Of a stretch of DNA of 64,000 nucleotides, positions 47,037-56,042 are shown in pieces (the first letter of the stretch is position 1; each line of letters opens with the position of its first letter). This DNA comes from Devosia litorisediminis. Its GTDB lineage: Bacteria; Pseudomonadota; Alphaproteobacteria; Rhizobiales; Devosiaceae. The translations under genes and the position numbers were made by a program. Below the pieces are notes generated by a model. The model made no database searches. It saw only the letters and a program-made list of their open reading frames with translations, and was not told where the DNA came from. The stretch is taken from assembly GCF_018334155.1 (NCBI RefSeq), contig NZ_JAGXTP010000001.1, forward strand, positions 62,001 through 126,000, read 5' to 3'.

Positions 47037-47324
47037 ATGTCATCTCGATCAATTCACGAGCGCCTGGTGGCGCTGAACAAGCAGATGGCGGACGCCGCCG
47101 AGGCGATGGATTTTGAGACCGCCACAGCGCTGCGCAACGAGATTGCCCGGATCAAGGGCGAGGCGCCGCTGCAGCAAGGCGATCCGGACAGCGTCACGGT
47201 TGGTCAGCCCCCGCCGGGATCGATGGGGCTGGGCACGCAGGTGCCGGTGCGTCAGCCGCCCAAGGGCTGGGTGAAACCTAAAAAGCCCGATTCGATGACG
47301 CGGAATGTAAAGGGAAAGCGCTAG
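47037..47324 (+). CDS. small UVR-motif protein
   Basis: A 95-residue protein with one UvrB/UvrC interaction motif (about residues 7-36, RLVALNKQMADAAEAMDFE) and a proline-rich basic tail. ATG 47037 has AGGAG six bases upstream; a TTG three bases earlier is less likely. It is nine bases after the ligase stop and so probably in the same operon as exonuclease and ligase, which suggests a DNA-repair role; that role is inferred. The stop shares a CTAG with the MerR gene. Confidence 0.8.
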   Translation: MSSRSIHERLVALNKQMADAAEAMDFETATALRNEIARIKGEAPLQQGDPDSVTVGQPPPGSMGLGTQVPVRQPPKGWVKPKKPDSMTRNVKGKR

Positions 47325-47713
47325 CCTGCCTTGGCGGGGCGCTCGTCAACGAGCCGTCTGATTTCGCGCAGCTCGTTAATGGTGGTTTCCAGGTCGTCGC
47401 GCTGACGTTCAAGCGAGGCGAGGCGTTCATCGACCTTGTCGATCAGCAGGTGAACCTGCTGGCTGCGATTGGCATCGTAGAGGCTGAGATAGTCCGAGAT
47501 ATCGCGCAGGGAAAAGCCCAGCCGTTTGCCGCGCAGGATCAGGATGAGCCGGGCGCGGTCACGGCGGCGAAAAATGCGCGTAGCGCCGACGCGTTCTGGC
47601 GACAGCAGGCCCTTGGCCTCGTAGAAGCGGATAGCCCGGGTGGAGATGCCAAATTCCTTGGCCAGATCGGCAATGGCGAACAGGTCGCGATTATCAGTCT
47701 CGGGGCGGTTCAC
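47321..47713 (-). CDS. MerR family transcriptional regulator, LiuR-like
   Basis: DNA-binding regulator of 130 residues: N-terminal MerR winged helix (about 10-75, IADLAKEFGISTRAIRFYEAKG) and a C-terminal dimer coiled coil (about 85-125). No cysteines suggest it does not sense metals. It overlaps the end of the fadD-type gene by ATGA and belongs to that operon. LiuR proteins of this family control fatty acid or branched-chain amino acid degradation in proteobacteria, and matching palindromes lie in the divergent fad promoter region, so I infer the same role here. Confidence 0.85.
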   Translation of the reverse strand: MNRPETDNRDLFAIADLAKEFGISTRAIRFYEAKGLLSPERVGATRIFRRRDRARLILILRGKRLGFSLRDISDYLSLYDANRSQQVHLLIDKVDERLASLERQRDDLETTINELREIRRLVDERPAKAG

Positions 47714-49428
47714 GATGAAGCCTTCGACTGCTGATATTCCTCACGCAGTTCCTTCTTGGACAGCTTGCCGATCAGGGTCTTGGGCAAGGCATCCTTGAAG
47801 ATGATTTCGCGCGGCATTTCGATCTTGCTGACGCGATCTGAAATGAAATTCTTGAGCTGGGCCTCGGTGACGGCCTTGCCATCGCGCAGCTTGACGTAGG
47901 CGATGGGGGCTTCGCCGCGATATTCGTCAGGCACGCCGATCACGTTGGTTTCCTCGACAGCCTCGTGGTTCATCAGCGCTTCCTCGATGGTGCGCGGATA
48001 GACATTGAAGCCCGAGCAGATGATCAGATCCTTGATGCGATCGACCAGGAACACATAGCCCTCATCATCCATGTGGCCGACATCGCCAGTGCGCAGCCAG
48101 CCATCCATGAAGGCCTGCTCGGTGGCTTCGGGTTCGTTGTGATAGGCGACCATGACCTGGGCGCCCTTGACCTGGAGTTCGCCATCTTCGCCGATGCCGA
48201 CGGGCTGGTTGGATTCGAGATTGACGAAGCGAATGTCGGTGCCCGGCAGCGGCATGCCGATGGACATGGGTTTGCTCGCAACACGCAGGGCGGCACAGCA
48301 AACCACCGGACTGGCTTCAGTCAGGCCATAGCCCTCGGCAAGTACGGCCTTGGACTTCCTGGCAAAGGCGCTGCGCACTTCGTTGGGCAGGGCGGCACCA
48401 CCGGAAATGGCGACTTCCAGGCTCGCCAGCTTTTCGGCGGTGGCACTATCAGCGCGGGCAATGGCGCTGAGCAGGGTGGGCACGGCGGGCAACACATTGG
48501 CGCGGGTGCGCTCGAACAGGTTGAGCAGCGCCTTGAGCTCGAAACGGGGCAGCATGACCACCTGGGTGCCATTGCACAGCGGCACGTTCATGCAGACCGT
48601 CATGGCGAAGATGTGGAAGAATGGCAGCACAGCCACGACCTTGGAGGGCGGGTAGAACAAGCCACAGCCCCATTTGTCGATCTGGCTCATATTGGCCGCG
48701 ATATTGGCGTGGGTGAGCTGGGCGCCCTTGGGCAGGCCCGTGGTGCCGCCGGTATATTGCTGGACAGCGATATCGTTGTGGGCGTCGATAACCACAGGGG
48801 TCGGCGGCTCGCCGCGCTCGACCATGGTGTGGAAATGACTGATGCGGTCGGCGATGGGCGAGGACTTGAGCTTGGCCAGATCCTTGCGCTTGACCACCGA
48901 GAACAGCACTTTTTTGACCAGCGGGAGGGCGTCGGGGAAGTGGCAGACCACCAGAGATTTGACGTGGCCAGCTTGCACCAGCTTTTCGGCCTTCTCGAAA
49001 ATCTGCTGCAGATCGAGTGTCACCATGACGTCGGCGCCGGCGCTTTCGGTGATGTGGCTGAGTTCGTGCACGGTGTAGAGCGGGTTGCAGTTGACCACGG
49101 TGCCGCCGGCTCGCAGCACGGCATAATAGGCGATGGGGTAAAATGGCGTGTTGGGCAGCATCAGCGCGACGCGGCTACCCTTTTTAACGCCGAACTGGCG
49201 CTGCAGGGCGCCGGCAAAGGCGATGATCTTTTTCGCCAGATCACCGAAGGAGGTGGTGCCACCCAGAAAGTCCAGGGCGGTGGCGGAGGGATTGCGGGCA
49301 CAGGCCGCCAAAACCTGCTCGTGCACCGGGCGGGTGTCGAGTTCGGCGTCCCAGACGATGCCTTCAGGATAGCTGGCAATCCAGGGACGCAAATGGGTGG
49401 CGGTGTTTTTCGGTGCCTTGGGTGCCAT
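47710..49428 (-). CDS. fadD: long-chain fatty acid-CoA ligase
   Basis: Activates fatty acids to acyl-CoA with ATP before beta-oxidation. From ATG 49428 (GGAGGA directly upstream) it has 572 residues. AMP-binding P-loop QYTGGTTGLPKGAQ, LAEGYGLTEASP, GWLRTGDVGHMDDEGY, DLIICSGFNVYP and the catalytic lysine in KTLIGKLSKKEL are all present. The 20 codons upstream of this start are not conserved-looking. It is divergent from fadE across 329 bases that carry two LiuR-like operators. Confidence 0.93.
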   Translation of the reverse strand: MAPKAPKNTATHLRPWIASYPEGIVWDAELDTRPVHEQVLAACARNPSATALDFLGGTTSFGDLAKKIIAFAGALQRQFGVKKGSRVALMLPNTPFYPIAYYAVLRAGGTVVNCNPLYTVHELSHITESAGADVMVTLDLQQIFEKAEKLVQAGHVKSLVVCHFPDALPLVKKVLFSVVKRKDLAKLKSSPIADRISHFHTMVERGEPPTPVVIDAHNDIAVQQYTGGTTGLPKGAQLTHANIAANMSQIDKWGCGLFYPPSKVVAVLPFFHIFAMTVCMNVPLCNGTQVVMLPRFELKALLNLFERTRANVLPAVPTLLSAIARADSATAEKLASLEVAISGGAALPNEVRSAFARKSKAVLAEGYGLTEASPVVCCAALRVASKPMSIGMPLPGTDIRFVNLESNQPVGIGEDGELQVKGAQVMVAYHNEPEATEQAFMDGWLRTGDVGHMDDEGYVFLVDRIKDLIICSGFNVYPRTIEEALMNHEAVEETNVIGVPDEYRGEAPIAYVKLRDGKAVTEAQLKNFISDRVSKIEMPREIIFKDALPKTLIGKLSKKELREEYQQSKASS

Positions 49429-49491
49429 GTTTCCTCCGGTTGCCGATAATCGGCGTGGGCTTGATGCCCTTTGTGACGAATATTTCACGGC

Positions 49492-49507
49492 TTTACGTTA
49501 GCGTCAA
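49492..49507. promoter_or_regulatory. LiuR-like operator 1 in the fadD/fadE promoter region
   Basis: TTTACGTTAGCGTCAA, a 16-base imperfect palindrome (six of eight positions paired), resembling the TT(G/T)ACGTnnACGTMAA pattern I associate with LiuR. It sits 64 bases upstream of fadD. With operator 2 it accounts for most structure seen in this 329-base gap. Confidence 0.55.
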
Positions 49508-49587
49508 ACGACTGTCCGAACTTTTAGACAGGGCCTGCGTTGGCGTATTCGGCAGGCAGGCGTGGGGGCGACGTATTGGACGCTTGC

Positions 49588-49603
49588 TTGACGTATACGT
49601 AAA
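49588..49603. promoter_or_regulatory. LiuR-like operator 2 in the fadD/fadE promoter region
   Basis: TTGACGTATACGTAAA, seven of eight half-site positions symmetrical around ACGTATACGT. It is 96 bases from operator 1 and 154 bases upstream of fadE. Confidence 0.62.
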
Positions 49604-49757
49604 CCTTGCTAAACTGGCCTCAACAACAGGACCGCCGCGCGCTATGATCCCGGTGCGGCAGGCCCAATGACCAAGCCGAACGATTCGGCGACTGGTCTGA
49701 CGTTTCGGGATTGAGTTGCTCGGCGCCGTGCGTGAGCAACGCCTTGGAGGGCATGCC

Positions 49758-52223
49758 GTGATCTTTGCGCTTATCGTGATCAGCCTCGTTGTCTTCGCCG
49801 TGCTGGCCATGCGGGAAAGCCCGCTATGGCAGTGGGGTGTTGCTGCTCTGGTGATCGGCCTGTTCGGCCGTTTCGACTTTGATGGCGGCATCGCCTTTGG
49901 CGGTGGGTTCGGCCTGGTGCTGGCCCTGTTGCCGGGCATCATCATGCTGGCGCTCAGCGTTGAAGCCATCCGCAAACCATTGCTGATCAAGCCCATTTAC
50001 GGGGCAGTCAAATCCATTCTGCCGCGCGTCAGCCGCACCGAGCAGGAAGCGCTGGACGCGGGCACGATCGGCTGGGACGCCGAGCTGTTCTCGGGCCGTC
50101 CGGACTGGACCAAGCTCAATGCCATCCGCCCGCTGACTCTGAGTGCGGAAGAGCAAGCGTTCCTAGATGGCCCGACCAATGAAGTCTGCGCCATGATCGA
50201 CGACTGGGACACGCGCAATAACCGCGCTGATCTGAGCCCCGAAGTGTGGCAGTTCTTCAAGGACAAGGGCTTCCTTGGCATGCTGATCGGCAAGGAGCAT
50301 GGGGGTCTGGGCTTTGGCGCGCAGGCGCAGTCCATGGTGGTTTCCAAGATTTCGAGCCGCTCGGTGGCGGCGGGTATTACCGTGATGGTGCCGAACTCGC
50401 TCGGACCGGGCGAATTGCTGGAAAAATACGGCACGCCCGCGCAGAAGGAAAAATATCTGGGCCGTCTGGCCAAGGGCCTTGAAGTGCCGTGCTTTGCCCT
50501 GACCGGTGTGCATTCGGGTTCCGATGCCGGCGGCATGCGCGATATCGGTACGGTCACCAAGGGGACCTATCAGGGCAAGGAAGTGCTCGGCGTTCGCCTG
50601 AGCTGGGACAAGCGCTACATCACGCTGGCGCCGGTCGCCACGCTGGTGGGCCTGGCCTTTATCCTGAAGGATCCCGACAATCTGCTCGGCAAGGGCAAGG
50701 ATATCGGCATCACCCTGGCGCTGGTGCCACACGACCATGAGGGCGTGGAAATCGGCCGTCGCCACTTCCCGGCGCGCCAGGCGTTCATGAATGGTCCGAC
50801 CCGCGGCACCGATGTGTTCATTCCGATGGAATTTCTGATCGGTGGCACGGACTATGCCGGCCAGGGCTGGCGCATGCTGATGGAGTGTCTGTCGACCGGT
50901 CGCGCCATTTCGCTGCCCGCCATTGGCACCACCTCGATCAAGCAGGCGCTGCGCGTGACCTCGGCCTATGCGCGGGTCCGTCGCCAGTTCGGCATTCCCG
51001 TGGGCATCATGGAAGGCGTGGCCGAGCCGCTCGGCGAGATGGTCAAGCGCGCCTATACCTATGAATCCTCGCGCCGGCTGACCGCCTCGATGGTCGATGA
51101 AGGCCAGCGTCCGGCGGTGATTTCGGCGCTGCTGAAATACCGCACCACTGAAGCCATGCGCGACAGTGTCGATGACAGCTTTGACATCCATGGTGGCCGC
51201 GCCATCCAGGATGGGCCGACCAACTATCTGTTTGGTGGTTACATGGCGACGCCTGTGGCGATCACCGTGGAAGGCGCCAATATCCTGACGCGCACGCTGA
51301 TGACCTTTGCGCAAGGCGTGTTGCGCGCGCATCCGTTCCTCTACAAGGAAATCGAAGCAGCGCAGAATACCGACAAGAAGGCGGGTCTGGACCAGTTTGA
51401 TGCCGCGTTTGGCGGGCATACCAAGTTCATGCTGCGCAATATCGCGGCCAGCTTCCTGCACGGGGTCAGCAATGGCGCCTTCGCCTCGACCCCGGTCGAA
51501 ACGGAAATGGCCGGCTGGTACCGCAAGCTGCACCGCTATTCGCAGGCCTTTGCGCTGACCGCTGACTGGACCACAGTGATCCTGGGCGGACAGCTCAAGC
51601 GCAAGCAGAAGCTGAGCGGCCGCATGGCCGACATTCTGGGCGATCTGTATCTGATGTCGGCCACGCTGCGCCGGTTTGAGGATGAAGGTCGTATTGCCGA
51701 GGACAAGCCGCTGGTCGATGCGATCATGGCTGACCGTATCGCGGCCATGGAGCAGACCTTTGGCGAAGTGTTTGCCAATTTCCCCAATGGCTTTGTGGCC
51801 AATGCCATGCGCTTCCTGTGCTTCCCGCTGGGTCGCCATGCCAAGCCTGCCAGCGACCGGATGAACTATCGCTTTGTGCGCGATGTGCTGCGCCCCGGCG
51901 CGTTCCGCGATCGTCTGACCACGGGGCTGTATGTCTCGATGGATCCCGCCGACGTGACGGGCGTTCTCGAAGACGCGTTCATCAAGGTGACCGAGGCCGA
52001 GGAAATCGAAGCCAAATTCATCAAGGCGGCGCGCAAGGGCGTGATCGAGCGTCGGCTGGATCGTGATGCCGTTGATGATGCGGTGGCGGCGGGCGTCTTG
52101 AGCGACAATGAGGCTGGGATCATGCGGGCGGCCGACGAAGCGACCGACCGCGTGGTGCAGGTGGATGATTTTGCGCCAGACGAGCTGGCCGCTGACGCCA
52201 AACACAAGGTGGCAGCGCAGTAA
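49758..52223 (+). CDS. fadE: acyl-CoA dehydrogenase FadE
   Basis: First oxidation step of fatty acid beta-oxidation, FAD-dependent, membrane-linked. Start GTG 49758 is chosen because GGAGG lies seven bases upstream and the protein then begins with a hydrophobic segment (MIFALIVISLVVFAVLAM) as FadE does; the frame opens at 49716. The 821 residues match E. coli FadE (814). Two N-terminal membrane segments (about 1-20 and 25-65), the ACAD domain (about 120-480) and the C-terminal FadE domain (about 520-800) are all present. Confidence 0.94.
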   Translation: MIFALIVISLVVFAVLAMRESPLWQWGVAALVIGLFGRFDFDGGIAFGGGFGLVLALLPGIIMLALSVEAIRKPLLIKPIYGAVKSILPRVSRTEQEALDAGTIGWDAELFSGRPDWTKLNAIRPLTLSAEEQAFLDGPTNEVCAMIDDWDTRNNRADLSPEVWQFFKDKGFLGMLIGKEHGGLGFGAQAQSMVVSKISSRSVAAGITVMVPNSLGPGELLEKYGTPAQKEKYLGRLAKGLEVPCFALTGVHSGSDAGGMRDIGTVTKGTYQGKEVLGVRLSWDKRYITLAPVATLVGLAFILKDPDNLLGKGKDIGITLALVPHDHEGVEIGRRHFPARQAFMNGPTRGTDVFIPMEFLIGGTDYAGQGWRMLMECLSTGRAISLPAIGTTSIKQALRVTSAYARVRRQFGIPVGIMEGVAEPLGEMVKRAYTYESSRRLTASMVDEGQRPAVISALLKYRTTEAMRDSVDDSFDIHGGRAIQDGPTNYLFGGYMATPVAITVEGANILTRTLMTFAQGVLRAHPFLYKEIEAAQNTDKKAGLDQFDAAFGGHTKFMLRNIAASFLHGVSNGAFASTPVETEMAGWYRKLHRYSQAFALTADWTTVILGGQLKRKQKLSGRMADILGDLYLMSATLRRFEDEGRIAEDKPLVDAIMADRIAAMEQTFGEVFANFPNGFVANAMRFLCFPLGRHAKPASDRMNYRFVRDVLRPGAFRDRLTTGLYVSMDPADVTGVLEDAFIKVTEAEEIEAKFIKAARKGVIERRLDRDAVDDAVAAGVLSDNEAGIMRAADEATDRVVQVDDFAPDELAADAKHKVAAQ

Positions 52224-52273
52224 CGGCACGCGTTGGCAATCAACAACCCCTCCTTTATGGGGATGGAACGAAA

Positions 52274-52309
52274 CGGGCGCTGCGTCAAAAATGCATGATG
52301 CTGCGCCCG
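52274..52309. repeat. long hairpin between fadE and fadJ
   Basis: Arms CGGGCGCTGCGTCA and TGATGCTGCGCCCG pair at 12 of 14 positions around an eight-base loop. No T-run follows. In the 158-base gap it could modulate or stabilise the transcript between the two genes. Confidence 0.5.
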
Positions 52310-52381
52310 GTTAGCCCACAGATCGGGTGCCGCCCTGAACGGGGTGGCGATGGCGCGAGCCAGGAATTTTGAGGAGACACG

Positions 52382-54343
52382 ATGATCCAGCCGAACATGC
52401 CGGAGACCACGAACTGGCGCTTTGAAATCGACGTGGAACGTCTGGGCTGGCTGACGATCGACACGCCCAATTCGCCGGTCAATACGTTGAGCCGTCTGGC
52501 CATTGAAGAGCTTGAAACGCTGGTGGTCCGGTTTGAAGAACTGGCCAAGAGTGGCGAGCTGGTGGGTGTGATCCTGCTCAGCGGCAAGGATAGCGGCTTC
52601 ATTGCTGGTGCCGATGTCAGCGAATTTGACGCGATGAGCGACTTTTCGGTGCTGCCGGGCGCGCTGCAACGCACCCATGCGCTGTTCAGCCGGATCGAAG
52701 CGCTGAAGGTGCCGATGGTTGCGGGTATTCACGGGTTCTGTCTGGGTGGTGGGCTGGAGCTTGCGCTCGCCTGTCACTACCGAGTGGCCGTCAATAACGA
52801 CAAGACGCGGATCGGCTTCCCTGAAGTCAATCTGGGCATCTTTCCGGGCTTTGGTGGCACAGGTCGCTCGATCCGGCAGGCCGGTCCGGTTGATGCCATG
52901 CAGCTGATGCTGACCGGGCGGATGATCCGGGCCGGTGCAGCGCGCGGGTTCAATCTGGTCGACAAGCTGGTGCGTCACCGCGACATGCTGCGCTGGGAAG
53001 CGCGCAAGGCCGTGCTGCAAAAGCGCGAATCGAGTGAGGCCGGTTTTGCCAAGAAGGTGATGGCGATGGGGCCGTTGCGCGGCTATATCGCCAACAAGAT
53101 GCGCGAGCAGGTTGGTAAGAAGGCGCGCAAGGAACACTACCCCGCACCCTATGCGCTGATCGATCTGTTCGAGCAGCATGGCGATAACTGGCAGGCGATG
53201 AGCCACGGCGAGATCGAGCGCTTCGTGCCGCTGATGGGCAGCGATACCGCGACCAATCTGCGCCGGGTGTTCTTCGCCTCCGAGGCGCTCAAAAAGCAGG
53301 GTATAAAGGGCGCAAAGTTTGCCCGCGTGCATGTGATCGGCGCTGGCGTGATGGGCGGCGATATCGCGGCCTGGTGTGCGCTGCGCGGCATGAGCGTGAC
53401 GCTGCAGGATCTCGACATGGCGCGCATTCAGCCGGCGCTGGATCGCGGCAAGAAGCTGTTCAAGAAGCGGCTGAAGAAAAAGCGCGAGGTCGACGCGGCC
53501 ATGCTGCGCTTTGAGGCTGACCCCGAGGGCAAGGGCGCGGCCCGTGCCGATGTGATCATCGAAGCGGTGGTTGAAAAGCTCGAGGTCAAGCAGTCGATCT
53601 TTGGCGAGCTGGAGTTCAAGGCCAAGCCTGATGCCATTCTGGCGACCAATACCAGCTCGATCGAGCTGGAGCGGATCGCCGAAAAGCTCAAGCAGCCCGA
53701 GCGCTTGATCGGCCTGCATTTTTTCAATCCGGTGGCGCAGTTGCCGCTGGTGGAAGTGATCCGGTCCACCTTTAACACCGATGATGCCATTGGCCGCGGC
53801 GCAGCGTTTGCGCTGGCGATCGGCAAGTCGCCCGTGGTGGTCAAATCGGCACCGGGGTTCCTGGTGAACCGCGTGCTGATGCCCTACATGCTGGCTGCCG
53901 TCGAACGGGTGGAAAAGGGCGAGAGCAAGGAATTGCTCGACGCCGCCGCAGTGGCGTTCGGCATGCCGATGGGCCCGATCGAGCTGATGGATACCGTTGG
54001 TCTGGATGTCGGCAAGTCGGTTGCCACAGAGCTTGGCCATGCCGTGCCCGAAGGCAGCAATTTCGATACGCTGGTCAAGGCCGGCAAGCTGGGTCGCAAG
54101 ACCGGCGAAGGATTTTACAAATGGGAAGACGGCAAGGCGCAAAAGGGCGACGTGCCCAGCCATGCCGATCTGGCCGGACTGGGTCGTGAACTGGTCAAGC
54201 CGCTGGTCGACATGACCGAAGTGGTGGTGGCTGAAGGTGACGTCGCCAATGACGGTTTGGCCGATATCGGTGTGATTATGGGAACCGGTTTCGCGCCGTT
54301 CCTGGGTGGGCCGATCAAGGCACGCAAAGACGGGAAGGCATAG
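52382..54343 (+). CDS. fadJ: 3-hydroxyacyl-CoA dehydrogenase / enoyl-CoA hydratase
   Basis: Bifunctional beta-oxidation enzyme: hydrates trans-enoyl-CoA and oxidises the 3-hydroxyacyl-CoA with NAD. The 653 residues comprise an N-terminal crotonase domain (about 15-200, GFIAGADVSEF and GFCLGGGLELALACHYR with the catalytic glutamates), the NAD domain (VIGAGVMGGDIAAWCALRG, about 320) and the HCDH domain (LHFFNPVAQLPLVEVI, KSAPGFLVNRVLMPY). It is somewhat shorter than E. coli FadJ (about 714). GAGGAG precedes ATG 52382. The thiolase gene starts two bases later. Confidence 0.93.
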   Translation: MIQPNMPETTNWRFEIDVERLGWLTIDTPNSPVNTLSRLAIEELETLVVRFEELAKSGELVGVILLSGKDSGFIAGADVSEFDAMSDFSVLPGALQRTHALFSRIEALKVPMVAGIHGFCLGGGLELALACHYRVAVNNDKTRIGFPEVNLGIFPGFGGTGRSIRQAGPVDAMQLMLTGRMIRAGAARGFNLVDKLVRHRDMLRWEARKAVLQKRESSEAGFAKKVMAMGPLRGYIANKMREQVGKKARKEHYPAPYALIDLFEQHGDNWQAMSHGEIERFVPLMGSDTATNLRRVFFASEALKKQGIKGAKFARVHVIGAGVMGGDIAAWCALRGMSVTLQDLDMARIQPALDRGKKLFKKRLKKKREVDAAMLRFEADPEGKGAARADVIIEAVVEKLEVKQSIFGELEFKAKPDAILATNTSSIELERIAEKLKQPERLIGLHFFNPVAQLPLVEVIRSTFNTDDAIGRGAAFALAIGKSPVVVKSAPGFLVNRVLMPYMLAAVERVEKGESKELLDAAAVAFGMPMGPIELMDTVGLDVGKSVATELGHAVPEGSNFDTLVKAGKLGRKTGEGFYKWEDGKAQKGDVPSHADLAGLGRELVKPLVDMTEVVVAEGDVANDGLADIGVIMGTGFAPFLGGPIKARKDGKA

Positions 54344-54345
54344 AA

Positions 54346-55629
54346 ATGGCTGAACTTCGCAAAGTCGCAATCGTGGGTTCGGCGCGCATTCCATTTGCGC
54401 GCGGCAACACGGCCTATGCCGACGAAACCAATCTGAGCATGCTGGGTACCGTTCTGGGTGGGCTGGTCGACAAGTTTGGCCTCAAGGGCCAGAAGATCGA
54501 CGAAGTGGTGGCAGGCTCGGTGATCGCCCACAGCCGCGATTTCAATATCGCCCGCGAAGCGGCGCTGGATGCCGGGCTGTCACCGCGCACGCCGGGCACG
54601 ACGCTGCAGATTGCCTGTGGCACGAGCCTGCAGGCAGCGTTGATGCTGGGTGCCAAGATCGCCAGCGGCGAAATCGACAATGGCATTGCTGCGGGTTCGG
54701 ACACGGTCAGCGACAGCCCAATCGTGTTTGGCAACAAGTTCCAGCACCGCATGATTGATCTGAGCAAGGCCCGTTCGACCGGCGACAAGTTCGGTGCGTT
54801 CAAAGGGTTTTCGTTTGGTGAGCTCAAGCCGGTCGCGCCCTCGGTCAACGAACCGCGCACGGGCATGTCGATGGGTCAGCATTGCGAACTGATGGCCAAG
54901 GAGTGGGGCATTACCCGCCAGGCACAGGACGAGCTGGCGGTGGCCAGCCATCGCAATGCCGCCAAGTCCTATGATGAGGGCTTCCACGACGACCTGCTGG
55001 TGCAGTGCGCCGGGCTGGTGCGCGACAACAATGTGCGTGCCGATGCCAATATGGAAAAGATGTCGACGCTCAAGCCGGCCTTTGACAAATCCAGCGGCAA
55101 TGGCACGCTGACGGCCGGCAATTCGACGCCGCTGACAGATGGCGCCTCTGCCGTGCTGCTGGCCAGTGAAGAGTGGGCCAAGGAACGGGGCCTGCCTATC
55201 CTAGCCTATCTGACGATGGGCCGCGTTGCCGGCAATGATTTTGCCCATGGCGAGGGCCTGTTGATGGCGCCGACCATTGCAGTCAGCGAGTTGCTGGCGC
55301 GGGCAAAGCTGAGCTTTGACGATATCGACTATTTCGAGCTGCATGAGGCGTTCGCCGCCCAGGTGCTCTCGACGCTGGCAGCCTGGAATGATCCGGCCTA
55401 CTGCAAGGACGTTCTGGGGCGTGACACCGTGCTGGGACCAATCGATCCGGCCAAGATCAATGTGAAGGGCTCAAGCCTGGCCTATGGCCATCCCTTTGCG
55501 GCGACCGGCGCGCGTATTCTGGGCGTCACCGCCAAATTGCTGAGCACTGAGCCGGGCAAGCGGGCGCTGATTTCAGTGTGTACTGCTGGTGGGCAAGGCG
55601 TGACGGCTCTGGTAGAAAGTGCGGCATGA
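54346..55629 (+). CDS. fadI: acetyl-CoA C-acyltransferase (thiolase)
   Basis: Cleaves 3-ketoacyl-CoA with CoA, the last beta-oxidation step. The 427 residues match FadI rather than FadA. Nucleophile C91 in QIACGTSLQAA, ELHEAFAAQVL (histidine pocket), SSLAYGHPFAATGAR and the second catalytic cysteine in SVCTAGGQG. Directly after fadJ, so the two form the usual trifunctional pair. A 53-residue membrane protein gene overlaps its stop by four bases. Confidence 0.94.
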   Translation: MAELRKVAIVGSARIPFARGNTAYADETNLSMLGTVLGGLVDKFGLKGQKIDEVVAGSVIAHSRDFNIAREAALDAGLSPRTPGTTLQIACGTSLQAALMLGAKIASGEIDNGIAAGSDTVSDSPIVFGNKFQHRMIDLSKARSTGDKFGAFKGFSFGELKPVAPSVNEPRTGMSMGQHCELMAKEWGITRQAQDELAVASHRNAAKSYDEGFHDDLLVQCAGLVRDNNVRADANMEKMSTLKPAFDKSSGNGTLTAGNSTPLTDGASAVLLASEEWAKERGLPILAYLTMGRVAGNDFAHGEGLLMAPTIAVSELLARAKLSFDDIDYFELHEAFAAQVLSTLAAWNDPAYCKDVLGRDTVLGPIDPAKINVKGSSLAYGHPFAATGARILGVTAKLLSTEPGKRALISVCTAGGQGVTALVESAA

Positions 55630-55787
55630 GCGATAACGTCGTCAAATTCCGCAAGATCGAAAAGAAGCCCGAGCCCAAGCCGCCAGGCAAAAAGCCCGAG
55701 CTTCCCAGCTGGGCGCCATTTGCCGGGCTGATCGCGCTGGCGCTGGTAATTTATGGCGTGCAGCAGTCCGGTCTGCTGGGCGGCTAG
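55626..55787 (+). CDS. small single-pass membrane protein after the thiolase gene
   Basis: A 53-residue protein starting MSDNVVKFRKIEKKPEPKPP, a basic proline-rich N-terminal half, then one transmembrane segment (about 29-45, FAGLIALALVIYGV). The ATG overlaps the fadI TGA, so translation is coupled. The frame opens upstream inside fadI, but the ATG at 55626 is the natural start. Similar small proteins with the MSDNVVKFRK beginning occur in Hyphomicrobiales as far as I recall; function unknown. Confidence 0.75.
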   Translation: MSDNVVKFRKIEKKPEPKPPGKKPELPSWAPFAGLIALALVIYGVQQSGLLGG

Positions 55788-55822
55788 GCAAATTTTCTGC
55801 AAATTGCGATTTGAGCGCAATG

Positions 55823-55847
55823 GCGTGCCGGGTTTTCCCCGGCGCGC
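55823..55847. repeat. hairpin after the fad operon
   Basis: GCGTGCCGGG pairs with CCCGGCGCGC (one G-T pair) around TTTTC. It may help end the fad transcript, but no T-run follows. A second small stem CAGCAT/ATGCTG follows at 55847-55866. Confidence 0.45.
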
Positions 55848-55871
55848 AGCATGTTAACAAATGCTGGTGCC

Positions 55872-55887
55872 TTGACGTTTAGGTCAA
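55872..55887. promoter_or_regulatory. LiuR-like palindrome upstream of the peptide transporter
   Basis: TTGACGTTTAGGTCAA, six of eight half-site positions symmetrical, similar to the two sites before fadD/fadE. It lies 155 bases upstream of the binding-protein start, so it could be an operator for this transporter. Suggestive only. Confidence 0.4.
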
Positions 55888-56042
55888 TCTTTTACTTGTC
55901 AGTGGACGGATTTGCGTAATACCGTCCAACAATCTTGCCCGGCAGGCTCTTGGCCTGCTGGCCACAAGGCTATTCAAATCCGCGGCGATATGATCGCGGA
56001 GAGAAGATGTTTTCAGGAATTCCACAAGGAGATGGAACGCGC

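Noticed and set aside
51866..54394. Long minus-strand frames opposite fadE and fadJ
   Set aside because: Arg/His/Gln-rich translations with no domain, opposite well-identified beta-oxidation genes; third-position G/C removes stops on the other strand.
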